Positions 22,196 through 36,397 of a stretch of DNA of 64,000 nucleotides are shown piece after piece. Position 1 is the first letter of the stretch; each line of letters starts with the position of its first letter. Origin of the DNA: Metopolophium dirhodum (taxonomy: Eukaryota; Arthropoda; Insecta; Hemiptera; Aphididae); assembly GCF_019925205.1 (NCBI RefSeq), contig NC_083565.1, positions 36,174,241-36,238,240 of the forward strand. The letters are read 5' to 3'. A program made the position numbers and the translations under genes. Under the pieces are notes generated by a model. The model was not told where the DNA came from. It made no database searches and saw nothing but the letters and a program-made list of their open reading frames with translations.

Positions 22196-25100
22196 TTATT
22201 TAAAATAAAACGGTTGACAAAAATGTGGAGAAAAATTAGCTAAGGACTTTTCAGTAAGTACCTCACTGACGAGGCACTTAATGCCCAAAAGCTTCATTCC
22301 TATAGAACTGGCTGAACCAAACACTGAAAAAATAGAAAATTTAGAAAGCAACATAGCCATAATAGAAATACGTATGAGATCATTTTTATGTATTGTGTAT
22401 AACAATATTTTGTTGTACGATTATGCATGTGCATATTATGAATCCTGGTAAAAATAACCATTTACTAAACATGTAAGCTAATTAATGAAATGAACCAGCA
22501 AGACTACAACCATGGGCTACTCATATGATGTATATTTACACGAAAATTATAAGTTCATAACATTTTATAAGTTACAAAAATAATCGTATATTTGGAACAA
22601 TTAGTTTAGAATGTTGACAATCTTTAACCACGAAAACTTAATTTTGAACTATCAAGCACGTGGCAGGGTGGTGGGTTAACATCGCCGGTATGTACGTCAT
22701 AGACGAAACAATTAAAGCTAAAAAGCTGCATTCCTTTATCTTTTTGTAAATGGACTTTGTCTATTTTACGCGGTTGCAGATAGAGATTATTATAAATTAA
22801 CCGTACACACTTTATACCAGTTTAATAAAACCTATTGATCCGTCTAAATGTGTTCCAACTTTATCGTGTTCAATGATAAAGCACGATAAAGTAGCATGAT
22901 GGACGAAAAATGTAGATGTATTCAAGAAGGATTTCATTTAAATACCAATAAACAAAAAGTCAGCACTAAAATTTTTTTAATTTATTATTTAAAATAAAAC
23001 GGTTGACAAAAATGTGGAGAAAAATTAGCTAAGGACTTTTCAGTAAGTACCTCACTGACAAGGCACTTAAAGCCCGAAAGCTTCATTCCTATAGAACTAG
23101 CTGAATCAAACACCGAAAAAATAGAAAATTTAGAAAGCGACATAGCCACAATAGAAATACGTATGAGATCATTTTTATGTATTGTGCATAACAATATTTT
23201 GTTGTACGATTATTCATGTGCATATTATGAATCCTGGTAAAAATAACCATTTACAAAACATGTAAGCTAATTAATGAAATGAACTAGCAAGACTACAACC
23301 ATGGGCTACTCATATGATGTATATATACACGAAAATTATAAGTTCATAACATTTTATAAGTTACAAAAATAATCGTATATTTGGAACAATTAGTTTAGAA
23401 TGTTGACAATCTTTAACCACGAAAACTTAATTTTGAACTGTCAAGAACGTGGCAGGGTGGTGGGTTAACATCACTGGTATGTACGTCAAAGACGACACAA
23501 TTAAAGCTAAAAAGCTGCATTCCTTTATCTTTTTGTAAATGCACTTTGTCTATTTTACGCAGTTGCAGATAGAGATTATTATAAATTAACCGTAAACACT
23601 TTATACCAGTTTAATAAAACCTATTGATCCGTCTAAATGTGTTCCAACTTTATCGTGTTCAAAGATAAAGAACGATAAAGTAGCATGATGGACGAAAAAT
23701 GTAGATGTATTCAAGATAGATTTCATTGAAATACCAATAAACAAAAAGTCAGCATTAAAAATTTTTTAATTTTTTATTTAAAATAAAACGGTTGACAAAA
23801 ATGTGGAGAAAAATTAGCTAAGGACTTTTCAGTAAGTACCTCACTGACGAGGCACTTAATGCCCAAAAGCTTCATTCCTATAGAACTGGCTGAACCAAAC
23901 ACTGAAAAAATAGAAAATTTAGAAAGCAACATAGCCATAATAGAAATACGTATGAGATCATTTTTATGTATTGTGCATAACAATATTTTGTTGTACGATT
24001 ATGCATGTGCATATTATGAATCCTGGTAAAAATAATCATTTACAAAACATGTAAGCTAATTAATGAAATGAACTAGCAAGACTACAACCATGGGCTACTC
24101 ATATGATGTATATTTACACGAAAATTATAAGTTCATAACATTTTATAAGTTACAAAAATAATCGTATATTTGGAACAATTAGTTTAGAATGTTGACAATC
24201 TTTAACCACGAAAACTTAATTTTGAACTATCAAGCACGTGGCAGGGTGGTGGGTTAACATCGCCGGTATGTACGTCATAGACGAAACAATTAAAGCTAAA
24301 AAGCTGCATTCCTTTATCTTTTTGTAAATGGACTTTGTCTATTTTACGCGGTTGCAGATAGAGATTATTATAAATTAACCGTACACACTTTATACCAGTT
24401 TAATAAAACCTATTGATCCGTCTAAATGTGTTCCAACTTTATCGTGTTCAATGATAAAGCACGATAAAGTAGCATGATGGACGAAAAATGTAGATGTATT
24501 CAAGAAGGATTTCATTTAAATACCAATAAACAAAAAGTCAGCACTAAAATTTTTTTAATTTATTATTTAAAATAAAACGGTTGACAAAAATGTGGAGAAA
24601 AATTAGCTAAGGACTTTTCAGTAAGTACCTCACTGACGAGGCACTTAATGCCCAAAAGCTTCATTCCTATAGAACTGGCTGAACCAAACACTGAAAAAAT
24701 AGAAAATTTAGAAAGCAACATAGCCATAATAGAAATACGTATGAGATCATTTTTATGTATTGTGCATAACAATATTTTGTTGTACGATTATGCATGTGCA
24801 TATTATGAATCCTGGTAAAAATAATCATTTACAAAACATGTAAGCTAATTAATGAAATGAACTAGCAAGACTACAACCATGGGCTACTCATATGATGTAT
24901 ATTTACACGAAAATTATAAGTTCATAACATTTTATAAGTTACAAAAATAATCGTATATTTGGAACAATTAGTTTAGAATGTTGACAATCTTTAACCACGA
25001 AAACTTAATTTTGAACTATCAAGAGCGTGGAAGGGTGGTGGGTTAACATCGCCGGTACGTACGTCATAGAGGACACAATTAAAGCTAAAAAGCTGCATTC

Positions 25101-28100
25101 CTATATCTTTTTGTAAATGCACCTTGTCTATTTTACGCGGTTGCAGATAGAGATTATTATAAATTAACCGTACACACTTTATACCAGTTTAATAAAACCT
25201 ATTGATCCGTCTAAATGTGTTCCAACTTTATCGTGTTCAATGATAAAGCACGATAAAGTAGCATGATGGACGAAAAATGTAGATGTATTCAAGAAGGATT
25301 TCATTTAAATACCAATAAACAAAAAGTCAGCATTAAAATTTTTTTAATTTATTATTTAAAATAAAACGGTTGACAAAAATGTGGAGAAAAATTAGCTAAG
25401 GACTTTTCAGTAAGTACCTCACTGACGAGGCACTTAAAGCCCAAAAGCTTCATTCCTATAGAACTGGCTGAATCAAACACTGAAAAAATAGAAAATTTAG
25501 AAAGCGACATAGCCACAATAGAAATACGTATGAGATCATTTTTATGTATTGTGCATAACAATATTTTGTTGTACGATTATGCATGTGCATATTATGAATC
25601 CTGGTAAAAATAACCATTTACAAAACATGTAAGCTAATTAATGAAATGAACTAGCAAGACTACAACCATGGGCTACTCATATGATGTATATTTACACGAA
25701 AATTATAAGTTCATAACATTTTATAAGTTACAAAAATAATCGTATATTTGGAACAATTAGTTTAGAATGTTGACAATCTTTAACCACGAAAACTTAATTT
25801 TGAACTATCAAGCACGTGGCAGGGTGGTGGGTTAACATCGCCGGTATGTACGTCATAGACGAAACAATTAAAGCTAAAAAGCTGCATTCCTTTATCTTTT
25901 TGTAAATGGACTTTGTCTATTTTACGCGGTTGCAGATAGAGATTATTATAAATTAACCGTACACACTTTATACCAGTTTAATAAAACCTATTGATCCGTC
26001 TAAATGTGTTCCAACTTTATCGTGTTCAATGATAAAGCACGATAAAGTAGCATGATGGACGAAAAATGTAGATGTATTCAAGAAGGATTTCATTTAAATA
26101 CCAATAAACAAAAAGTCAGCATTAAAAATTTTTTAATTTATTATTTAAAATAAAACGGTTGACAAAAATGTGGAGAAAAATTAGCTAAGGACTTTTCAGT
26201 AAGTACCTCACTGACGAGGCACTTAAAGCCCAAAAGCTTCATTCCTATAGAACTGGCTGAATCAAACACTGAAAAAATAGAAAATTTAGAAAGCGACATA
26301 GCCACAGTAGAAATACGTATGAGATCATTTTTATGTATTGTGCATAACAATATTTTGTTGTACGATTATTCATGTGCATATTATGAATCCTGGTAAAAAT
26401 AACCATTTACAAAACATGTAAGCTAATTAATGAAATGAACTAGCAAGACTACAACCATGGGCTACTCATATGATGTATATATACACGAAAATTATAAGTT
26501 CATAACATTTTATAAGTTACAAAAATAATCGTATATTTGGAACAATTAGTTTAGAATGTTGACAATCTTTAACCACGAAAACTTAATTTTGAACTATCAA
26601 GCACGTGGCAGGGTGGTGGGTTAACATCGCCGGTATGTACGTCATAGACGAAACAATTAAAGCTAAAAAGCTGCATTCCTTTATCTTTTTGTAAATGGAC
26701 TTTGTCTATTTTACGCGGTTGCAGATAGAGATTATTATAAATTAACCGTACACACTTTATACCAGTTTAATAAAACCTATTGATCCGTCTAAATGTGTTC
26801 CAACTTTATCGTGTTCAATGATAAAGCACGATAAAGTAGCATGATGGACGAAAAATGTAGATGTATTCAAGATAGATTTCATTGAAATACCAATAATTAA
26901 AAAGTCAGCATTAAAAATTTTTTAATTTTTTATTTAAAATAAAACATTTGACAAAAATGTGGAGAAAAATTAGCTAAGGACTTTTCAGTATGTACCTCAC
27001 TGACGAGGCACTTAATGCCCAAAAGCTTCATTCCTATAGAACTGGCTGAACCAAACACTGAAAAAATAGAAAATTTAGAAAGCAACATAGACATAATAGA
27101 AATACGTATGAGATCATTTTTATGTATTGTGCATAACAATATTTTGTTGTACGATTATGCATGTGCATATTATGAATCCTGGTAAAAATAACCATTTACA
27201 AAACATGTAAGCTAATTAATGAAATGAACTAGCAAGACTACAACCATGGGCTACTCATATGATGTATATTTACACGAAAATTATAAGTTCATAACATTTT
27301 ATAAGTTACAAAAATAATCGTATATTTGGAACAATTAGTTTAGAATGTTGACAATCTTTAACCACGAAAACTTAATTTTGAACTATCAAGAGCGTGGAAG
27401 GGTGGTGGGTTAACATCGCCGGTACGTACATCATAGACGACACAATTAAAGCTAAAAAGCTGCATTCCTTTATCTTTTTGTAAATGCACCTTGTCTATTT
27501 TACGCGGTTGCAGATAGAGATTATTATAAATTAACCGTACACACTTTATACCAGTTTAATAAAACCTATTGATCCGTCTAAATGTGTTCCAACTTTATCG
27601 TGTTCAATGATAAAGCACGATAAAGTAGCATGATGGACGAAAAATGTAGATGTATTCAAGAAGGATTTCATTTAAATACCAATAAACAAAAAGTCAGCAT
27701 TAAAAATTTTTTAATTTATTATTTAAAATAAAACGGTTGACAAAAATGTGGAGAAAAATTAGCTAAGGACTTTTCAGTAAGTACCTCACTGACGAGGCAC
27801 TTAAAGCCCAAAAGCTTCATTCCTATAGAACTTGCTGAATCAAACACTGAAAAAATAGAAAATTTAGAAAGCGACATAGCCACAGTAGAAATACGTATGA
27901 GATCATTTTTATGTATTGTGTATAACAATATTTTGTTGTACGATTATTCATGTGCATATTATGAATCCTGGTAAAAATAACCATTTACAAAACATGTAAG
28001 CTAATTAATGAAATGAACTAGCAAGACTACAACCATGGGCTACTCATATGATGTATATATACACGAAAATTATAAGTTCATAACATTATATAAGTTACAA

Positions 28101-30085
28101 AAATAATCGTATATTTGGAACAATTAGTTTAGAATGTTGACAATCTTTAACCACGAAAACTTAATTTTGAACTATCAAGAACGTGGCATTTTGTTGGGTT
28201 AATATCGCCGGTATGTACGTCATAGACGAAACAATTAAAGCTAAAAAGCTGCATTCCTTTATCTTTTTGTAAATGGACTTTGTCTATTTTACGCGGTTGC
28301 AGATAGAGATTATTATAAATTAACCGTACACACTTTATACCAGTTTAATAAAACCTATTGATCCGTCTAAATGTGTTCCAACTTTATCGTGTTCAATGAT
28401 AAAGCACGATAAAGTAGCATGATGGACGAAAAATGTAGATGTATTCAAGAAGGATTTCATTTAAATACCAATAAACAAAAAGTCAGCATTAAAAATTTTT
28501 TAATTTATTATTTAAAATAAAACGGTTGACAAAAATGTGGAGAAAAATTAGCTAAGGACTTTTCAGTAAGTACCTCACTGACGAGGCACTTAAAGCCCAA
28601 AAGCTTCATTCCTATAGAACTGGCTGAATCAAACACTGAAAAAATAGAAAATTTAGAAAGCGACATAGCCACAGTAGAAATACGTATGAGATCATTTTTA
28701 TGTATTGTGCATAACAATATTTTGTTGTACGATTATTCATGTGCATATTATGAATCCTGGTAAAAATAACCATTTACAAAACATGTAAGCTAATTAATGA
28801 AATGAACTAGCAAGACTACAACCATGGGCTACTCATATGATGTATATATACACGAAAATTATAAGTTCATAACATTTTATAAGTTACAAAAATAATCGTA
28901 TATTTGGAACAATTAGTTTAGAATGTTGACAATCTTTAACCACGAAAACTTAATTTTGAACTATCAAGCACGTGGCAGGGTGGTGGGTTAACATCGCCGG
29001 TATGTACGTCATAGACGAAACAATTAAAGCTAAAAAGCTGCATTCCTTTATCTTTTTGTAAATGGACTTTGTCTATTTTACGCGGTTGCAGATAGAGATT
29101 ATTATAAATTAACCGTACACACTTTATACCAGTTTAATAAAACCTATTGATCCGTCTAAATGTGTTCCAACTTTATCGTGTTCAATGATAAAGCACGATA
29201 AAGTAGCATGATGGACGAAAAATGTAGATGTATTCAAGAAGGATTTCATTTAAATACCAATAAACAAAAAGTCAGCATTAAAAATTTTTTAATTTATTAT
29301 TTAAAATAAAACGGTTGACAAAAATGTGGAGAAAAATTAGCTAAGGACTTTTCAGTAAGTACCTCACTGACGAGGCACTTAAAGCCCAAAAGCTTCATTC
29401 CTATAGAACTGGCTGAATCAAACACTGAAAAAATAGAAAATTTAGAAAGCGACATAGCCACAGTAGAAATACGTATGAGATCATTTTTATGTATTGTGCA
29501 TAACAATATTTTGTTGTACGATTATTCATGTGCATATTATGAATCCTGGTAAAAATAACCATTTACAAAACATGTAAGCTAATTAATGAAATGAACTAGC
29601 AAGACTACAACCATGGGCTACTCATATGATGTATATATACACGAAAATTATAAGTTCATAACATTTTATAAGTTACAAAAATAATTGTATATTTGGAACA
29701 ATTAGTTTAGAATGTTGACAATCTTTAACCACGAAAACTTAATTTTGAACTGTCAAGAACGTGGCAGGGTGGTGGGTTAACATTACCGGTATGTACGTCA
29801 TAGACGACACAATTAAAGCTAAAAAGCTGCATTCCTTTATCTTTTTGTAAATGCACTTTGTCTATTTTACGCGGTTGCAGATAGAGATTATTATAAATTA
29901 ACCGTAAACACTTTATACCAGTTTAATAAAACCTATTGATCCGTCTAAATGTGTTCCAACTTTATCGTGTTCAAAGATAAAGAACGATAAAGTAGCATGA
30001 TGGACGAAAAATGTAGATGTATTCAAGATAGATTTCATTGAAATACCAATAAACAAAAAGTCAGCATTAAAATTTTTTAAATTTA

Positions 30086-32452
30086 TTATTTAAAATAAAA
30101 CGGTTGACAAAAATGTGGAGAAAAATTAGCTAAGGACTTTTCAGTAAGTACCTCACTGACAAGGCACTTAAAGCCCAAAAGCTTCATTCCTATAGAACTA
30201 GCTGAATCAAACACCGAAAAAATAGAAAATTTAGAAAGCGACATAGCCACGATAGAAATACGTATGAGATCATTTTTATGTATTGTGTATAACAATATTT
30301 TGTTGTACGATTATGCATGTGCATATTATGAATCCTGGTAAAAATAACCATTTACAAAACATGTAAGCTAATTAATGAAATGAACTAGCAAGACTACAAC
30401 CATGGGCTACTCATATGATGTATATATACACGAAAATTATAAGTTCATAACATTTTATAAGTTACAAAAATAATTGTATATTTGGAACAATTAGTTTAGA
30501 ATGTTGACAATCTTTAACCACGAAAACTTAATTTTGAACTGTCAAGAACGTGGCAGGGTGGTGGGTTAACATTACCGGTATGTACGTCATAGACGACACA
30601 ATTAAAGCTAAAAAGCTGCATTCCTTTATCTTTTTGTAAATGCACTTTGTCTATTTTACGCGGTTGCAGATAGAGATTATTATAAATTAACCGTAAACAC
30701 TTTATACCAGTTTAATAAAACCTATTGATCCGTCTAAATGTGTTCCAACTTTATCGTGTTCAAAGATAAAGAACGATAAAGTAGCATGATGGACGAAAAA
30801 TGTAGATGTATTCAAGATAGATTTCATTGAAATACCAATAAACAAAAAGTCAGCATTAAAATTTTTTAAATTTATTATTTAAAATAAAACGGTTGACAAA
30901 AATGTGGAGAAAAATTAGCTAAGGACTTTTCAGTAAGTACCTCACTGACAAGGCACTTAAAGCCCAAAAGCTTCATTCCTATAGAACTAGCTGAATCAAA
31001 CACCGAAAAAATAGAAAATTTAGAAAGCGACATAGCCACGATAGAAATACGTATGAGATCATTTTTATGTATTGTGTATAACAATATTTTGTTGTACGAT
31101 TATGCATGTGCATATTATGAATCCTGGTAAAAATAACCATTTACATAACATGTAAGCTAATTAATGAAATGAACCAGCAAGACTACAACCATGGGCTACT
31201 CATATGATGTATATTTACACGAAAATTATAAGTTCATAACATTTTATAAGTTACAAAAATAATCGTATATTTGGAACAATTAGTTTAGAATGTTGACAAT
31301 CTTTAACCACGAAAACTTAATTTTGAACTGTCAAGAACGTGGCAGGGTGGTGGGTTAACATTACCGGTATGTACGTCATAGACGACACAATTAAAGCTAA
31401 AAAGCTGCATTCCTTTATCTTTTTGTAAATGCACTTTGTCTATTTTACGCGGTTGCAGATAGAGATTATTATAAATTAACCGTAAACACTTTATACCAGT
31501 TTAATAAAACCTATTGATCCGTCTAAATGTGTTCCAACTTTATCGTGTTCAAAGATAAAGAACGATAAAGTAGCATGATGGACGAAAAATGTAGATGTAT
31601 TCAAGATAGATTTCATTGAAATACCAATAAACAAAAAGTCAGCATTAAAATTTTTTAAATTTATTATTTAAAATAAAACGGTTGACAAAAATGTGGAGAA
31701 AAATTAGCTAAGGACTTTTCAGTAAGTACCTCACTGACAAGGCACTTAAAGCCCAAAAGCTTCATTCCTATAGAACTAGCTGAATCAAACACCGAAAAAA
31801 TAGAAAATTTAGAAAGCGACATAGCCACGATAGAAATACGTATGAGATCATTTTTATGTATTGTGTATAACAATATTTTGTTGTACGATTATGCATGTGC
31901 ATATTATGAATCCTGGTAAAAATAACCATTTACATAACATGTAAGCTAATTAATGAAATGAACCAGCAAGACTACAACCATGGGCTACTCATATGATGTA
32001 TATTTACACGAAAATTATAAGATCATAACATTTTATAAGTTACAAAAATAATCGTATATTTGGAACAATTAGTTTAGAATGTTGACAATCTTTAACCACG
32101 AAAACTTAATTTTGAACTATCAAGCACGTGGCAGGGTGGTGGGTTAACATCGCCGGTATGTACGTCATAGACGAAACAATTAAAGCTAAAAAGCTGCATT
32201 CCTTTATCTTTTTGTAAATGGACTTTGTCTATTTTACGCGGTTGCAGATAGAGATTATTATAAATTAACCGTACACACTTTATACCAGTTTAATAAAACC
32301 TATTGATCCGTCTAAATGTGTTCCAACTTTATCGTGTTCAATGATAAAGCACGATAAAGTAACATGATGGACGAAAAATGTAGATGTATTCAAGAAGGAT
32401 TTCATTTAAATACCAATAAACAAAAAGTCAGCATTAAAAATTTTTTAATTTA
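30086..32452 (+). repeat. Three successive near-identical monomers
   Basis: Units at 30,086, 30,875 and 31,664 share the same diagnostic sites (ATTAAAATTTTTTAAATT, GACAAGGCAC, CCACGATAGAAAT, TGTGTATAACA). This indicates single-monomer expansion rather than A/B dimer copying. Confidence 0.85.
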
Positions 32453-33241
32453 TTATTTAAAATAAAACGGTTGACAAAAATGTGGAGAAAAATTAGCTAA
32501 GGACTTTTCAGTAAGTACCTCACTGACGAGGCACTTAAAGCCTAAAAGCTTCATTCCTATAGAACTGGCTGAATCAAACACTGAAAAAATAGAAAATTTA
32601 GAAAGCGACATAGCCACAATAGAAATACGTATGAGATCATTTTTATGTATTGTGCATAACAATATTTAGTTGTACGATTATGCATGTGCATATTATGAAT
32701 CCTGGTAAAAATAACCATTTACAAAACATGTAAGCTAATTAATGAAATGAACTAGCAAGACTACAACCATGGGCTACTCATATGATGTATATTTACACGA
32801 AAATTATAAGTTCATAACATTTTATAAGTTACAAAAATAATCGTATATTTGGAACAATTAGTTTAGAATGTTGACAATCTTTAACCACGAAAACTTAATT
32901 TTGAACTATCAAGAACGTGGCATTTTGTTGGGTTAACATCGCCGGTACGTACGTCATAGACGACACAATTAAAGCTAAAAAGCTGCATTCCTTTATCTTT
33001 TTGTAAATGCACCTTGTCTATTTTACGCGGTTGCAGATAGAGATTATTATAAATTAACCGTACACACTTTATACCAGTTTAATAAAACCTATTGATCCGT
33101 CTAAATGTGTTCCAACTTTATCGTGTTCAAAGATTAAGAACGATAAAGTAGCATGATGGACGAAAAATGTAGATGTATTCAAGAAGGATTTCATTTAAAT
33201 ACCAATAAACAAAAAGTCAGCATTAAAATTTTTTAAATTTA

Positions 33242-36200
33242 TTATTTAAAATAAAACGGTTGACAAAAATGTGGAGAAAAATTAGCTAAGGACTTTTCAG
33301 TAAGTACCTCACTGACAAGGCACTTAAAGCCCAAAAGCTTCATTCCTATAGAACTAGCTAAATCAAACACCGAAAAAATAGAAAATATAGAAAGCGACAT
33401 AGCCACAATAGAAATACGTATGAGATCATTTTTATGTATTGTGTATAACAATATTTTGTTGTACGATTATGCATGTGCATATTATGAATCCTGGAAAAAA
33501 TAACCATTTACAAAACATGTAAGCTAATTAATGAAATGAACCAGCAAGACTACAACCATGGGCTACTCATATGATGTATATTTACACGAAAATTATAAGT
33601 TCATAACATTTTATAAGTTACAAAAATAATCGTATATTTGGAACAATTAGTTTAGAATGTTGACAATCTTTAACCACGAAAACTTAATTTTGAACTATCA
33701 AGCACGTGGCAGGGTGGTGGGTTAACATCGCCGGTATGTACGTCATAGACGAAACAATTAAAGCTAAAAAGCTGCATTCCTTTATCTTTTTTTAAATGGA
33801 CTTTGTCTATTTTACGCGGTTGCAGATAGAGATTATTATAAATTAACCGTACACACTTTATACCAGTTTAATAAAACCTATTGATCCGTCTAAATGTGTT
33901 CCAACTTTATCGTGTTCAATGATAAAGCACGATAAAGTAGCATGATGGACGAAAAATGTAGATGTATTCAAGAAGGATTTCATTTAAATACCAATAAACA
34001 AAAAGTCAGCATTAAAAATTTTTTAATTTATTATTTAAAATAAAACGGTTGACAAAAATGTGGAGAAAAATTAGCTAAGGACTTTTCAGTAAGTACCTCA
34101 CTGACGAGGCACTTAAAGCCCAAAAGCTTCATTCCTATAGAACTGGCTGAATCAAACACTGAAAAAATAGAAAATTTAGAAAGCGACATAGCCACAGTAG
34201 AAATACGTATGAGATCATTTTTATGTATTGTGCATAACAATATTTTGTTGTACGATTATTCATGTGCATATTATGAATCCTGGTAAAAATAACCATTTAC
34301 AAAACATGTAAGCTAATTAATGAAATGAACTAGCAAGACTACAACCATGGGCTACTCATATGATGTATATTTACACGAAAATTATAAGTTCATAACATTT
34401 TATAAGTTACAAAAATAATTGTATATTTGGAACAATTAGTTTAGAATGTTGACAATCTTTAACCACGAAAACTTAATTTTGAACTGTCAAGAACGTGGCA
34501 GGGTGGTGGGTTAACATTACCGGTATGTACGTCATAGACGACACAATTAAAGCTAAAAAGCTGCATTCCTTTATCTTTTTGTAAATGCACTTTGTCTATT
34601 TTACGCGGTTGCAGATAGAGATTATTATAAATTAACCGTACACACTTTATACCAGTTTAATAAAACCTATTGATCCGTCTAAATGTGTTCCAACTTTATC
34701 GTGTTCAAAGATTAAGAACGATAAAGTAGCATGATGGACGAAAAATGTAGATGTATTCAAGAAGGATTTCATTTAAATACCAATAAACAAAAAGTCAGCA
34801 TTAAAATTTTTTAAATTTATTATTTAAAATAAAACGGTTGACAAAAATGTGGAGAAAAATTAGCTAAGGACTTTTCAGTAAGTACCTCACTGACAAGGCA
34901 CTTAAAGCCCAAAAGCTTCATTCCTATAGAACTAGCTAAATCAAACACCGAAAAAATAGAAAATATAGAAAGCGACATAGCCACAATAGAAATACGTATG
35001 AGATCATTTTTATGTATTGTGTATAACAATATTTTGTTGTACGATTATGCATGTGCATATTATGAATCCTGGTAAAAATAACCATTTACAAAACATGTAA
35101 GCTAATTAATGAAATGAACCAGCAAGACTACAACCATGGGCTACTCATATGATGTATATTTACACGAAAATTATAAGTTCATAACATTTTATAAGTTACA
35201 AAAATAATCGTATATTTGGAACAATTAGTTTAGAATGTTGACAATCTTTAACCACGAAAACTTAATTTTGAACTATCAAGCACGTGGCAGGGTGGTGGGT
35301 TAACATCGCCGGTATGTACGTCATAGACGAAACAATTAAAGCTAAAAAGCTGCATTCCTTTATCTTTTTTTAAATGGACTTTGTCTATTTTACGCGGTTG
35401 CAGATAGAGATTATTATAAATTAACCGTACACACTTTATACCAGTTTAATAAAACCTATTGATCCGTCTAAATGTGTTCCAACTTTATCGTGTTCAATGA
35501 TAAAGCACGATAAAGTAGCATGATGGACGAAAAATGTAGATGTATTCAAGAAGGATTTCATTTAAATACCAATAAACAAAAAGTCAGCATTAAAAATTTT
35601 TTAATTTATTATTTAAAATAAAACGGTTGACAAAAATGTGGAGAAAAATTAGCTAAGGACTTTTCAGTAAGTACCTCACTGACGAGGCACTTAAAGCCCA
35701 AAAGCTTCATTCCTATAGAACTGGCTGAATCAAACACTGAAAAAATAGAAAATTTAGAAAGCGACATAGCCACAGTAGAAATACGTATGAGATCATTTTT
35801 ATGTATTGTGCATAACAATATTTTGTTGTACGATTATTCATGTGCATATTATGAATCCTGGTAAAAATAACCATTTACAAAACATGTAAGCTAATTAATG
35901 AAATGAACTAGCAAGACTACAACCATGGGCTACTCATATGATGTATATATACACGAAAATTATAAGTTCATAACATTTTATAAGTTACAAAAATAATCGT
36001 ATATTTGGAACAATTAGTTTAGAATGTTGACAATCTTTAACCACGAAAACTTAATTTTGAACTATCAAGAACGTGGCATTTTGTTGGGTTAACATTGCCG
36101 GTACGTACGTCATAGACGACACAATTAAAGCTAAAAAGCTGCATTCCTTTATCTTTTTGTAAATGCACCTTGTCTATTTTACGCGGTTGCAGATAGAGAT

Positions 36201-36397
36201 TATTATAAATTAACCGTACACACTTTATACCAGTTTAATAAAACCTATTGATCCGTCTAAATGTGTTCCAACTTTATCGTGTTCAAAGATTAAGAACGAT
36301 AAAGTAGCATGATGGACGAAAAATGTAGATGTATTCAAGAAGGATTTCATTTAAATACCAATAAACAAAAAGTCAGCATTAAAATTTTTTAAATTTA
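33242..36397 (+). repeat. Higher-order block: two near-identical A/B dimers
   Basis: Units at 33,242 and 34,820 share AGAAAATATAGAAAG and CTAGCTAAATC, and both are followed by the CTTTTTTTAAATGG variant (33,788 and 35,366). The 34,031 and 35,609 units also match each other (CCACAGTAGAAAT). Confidence 0.85.
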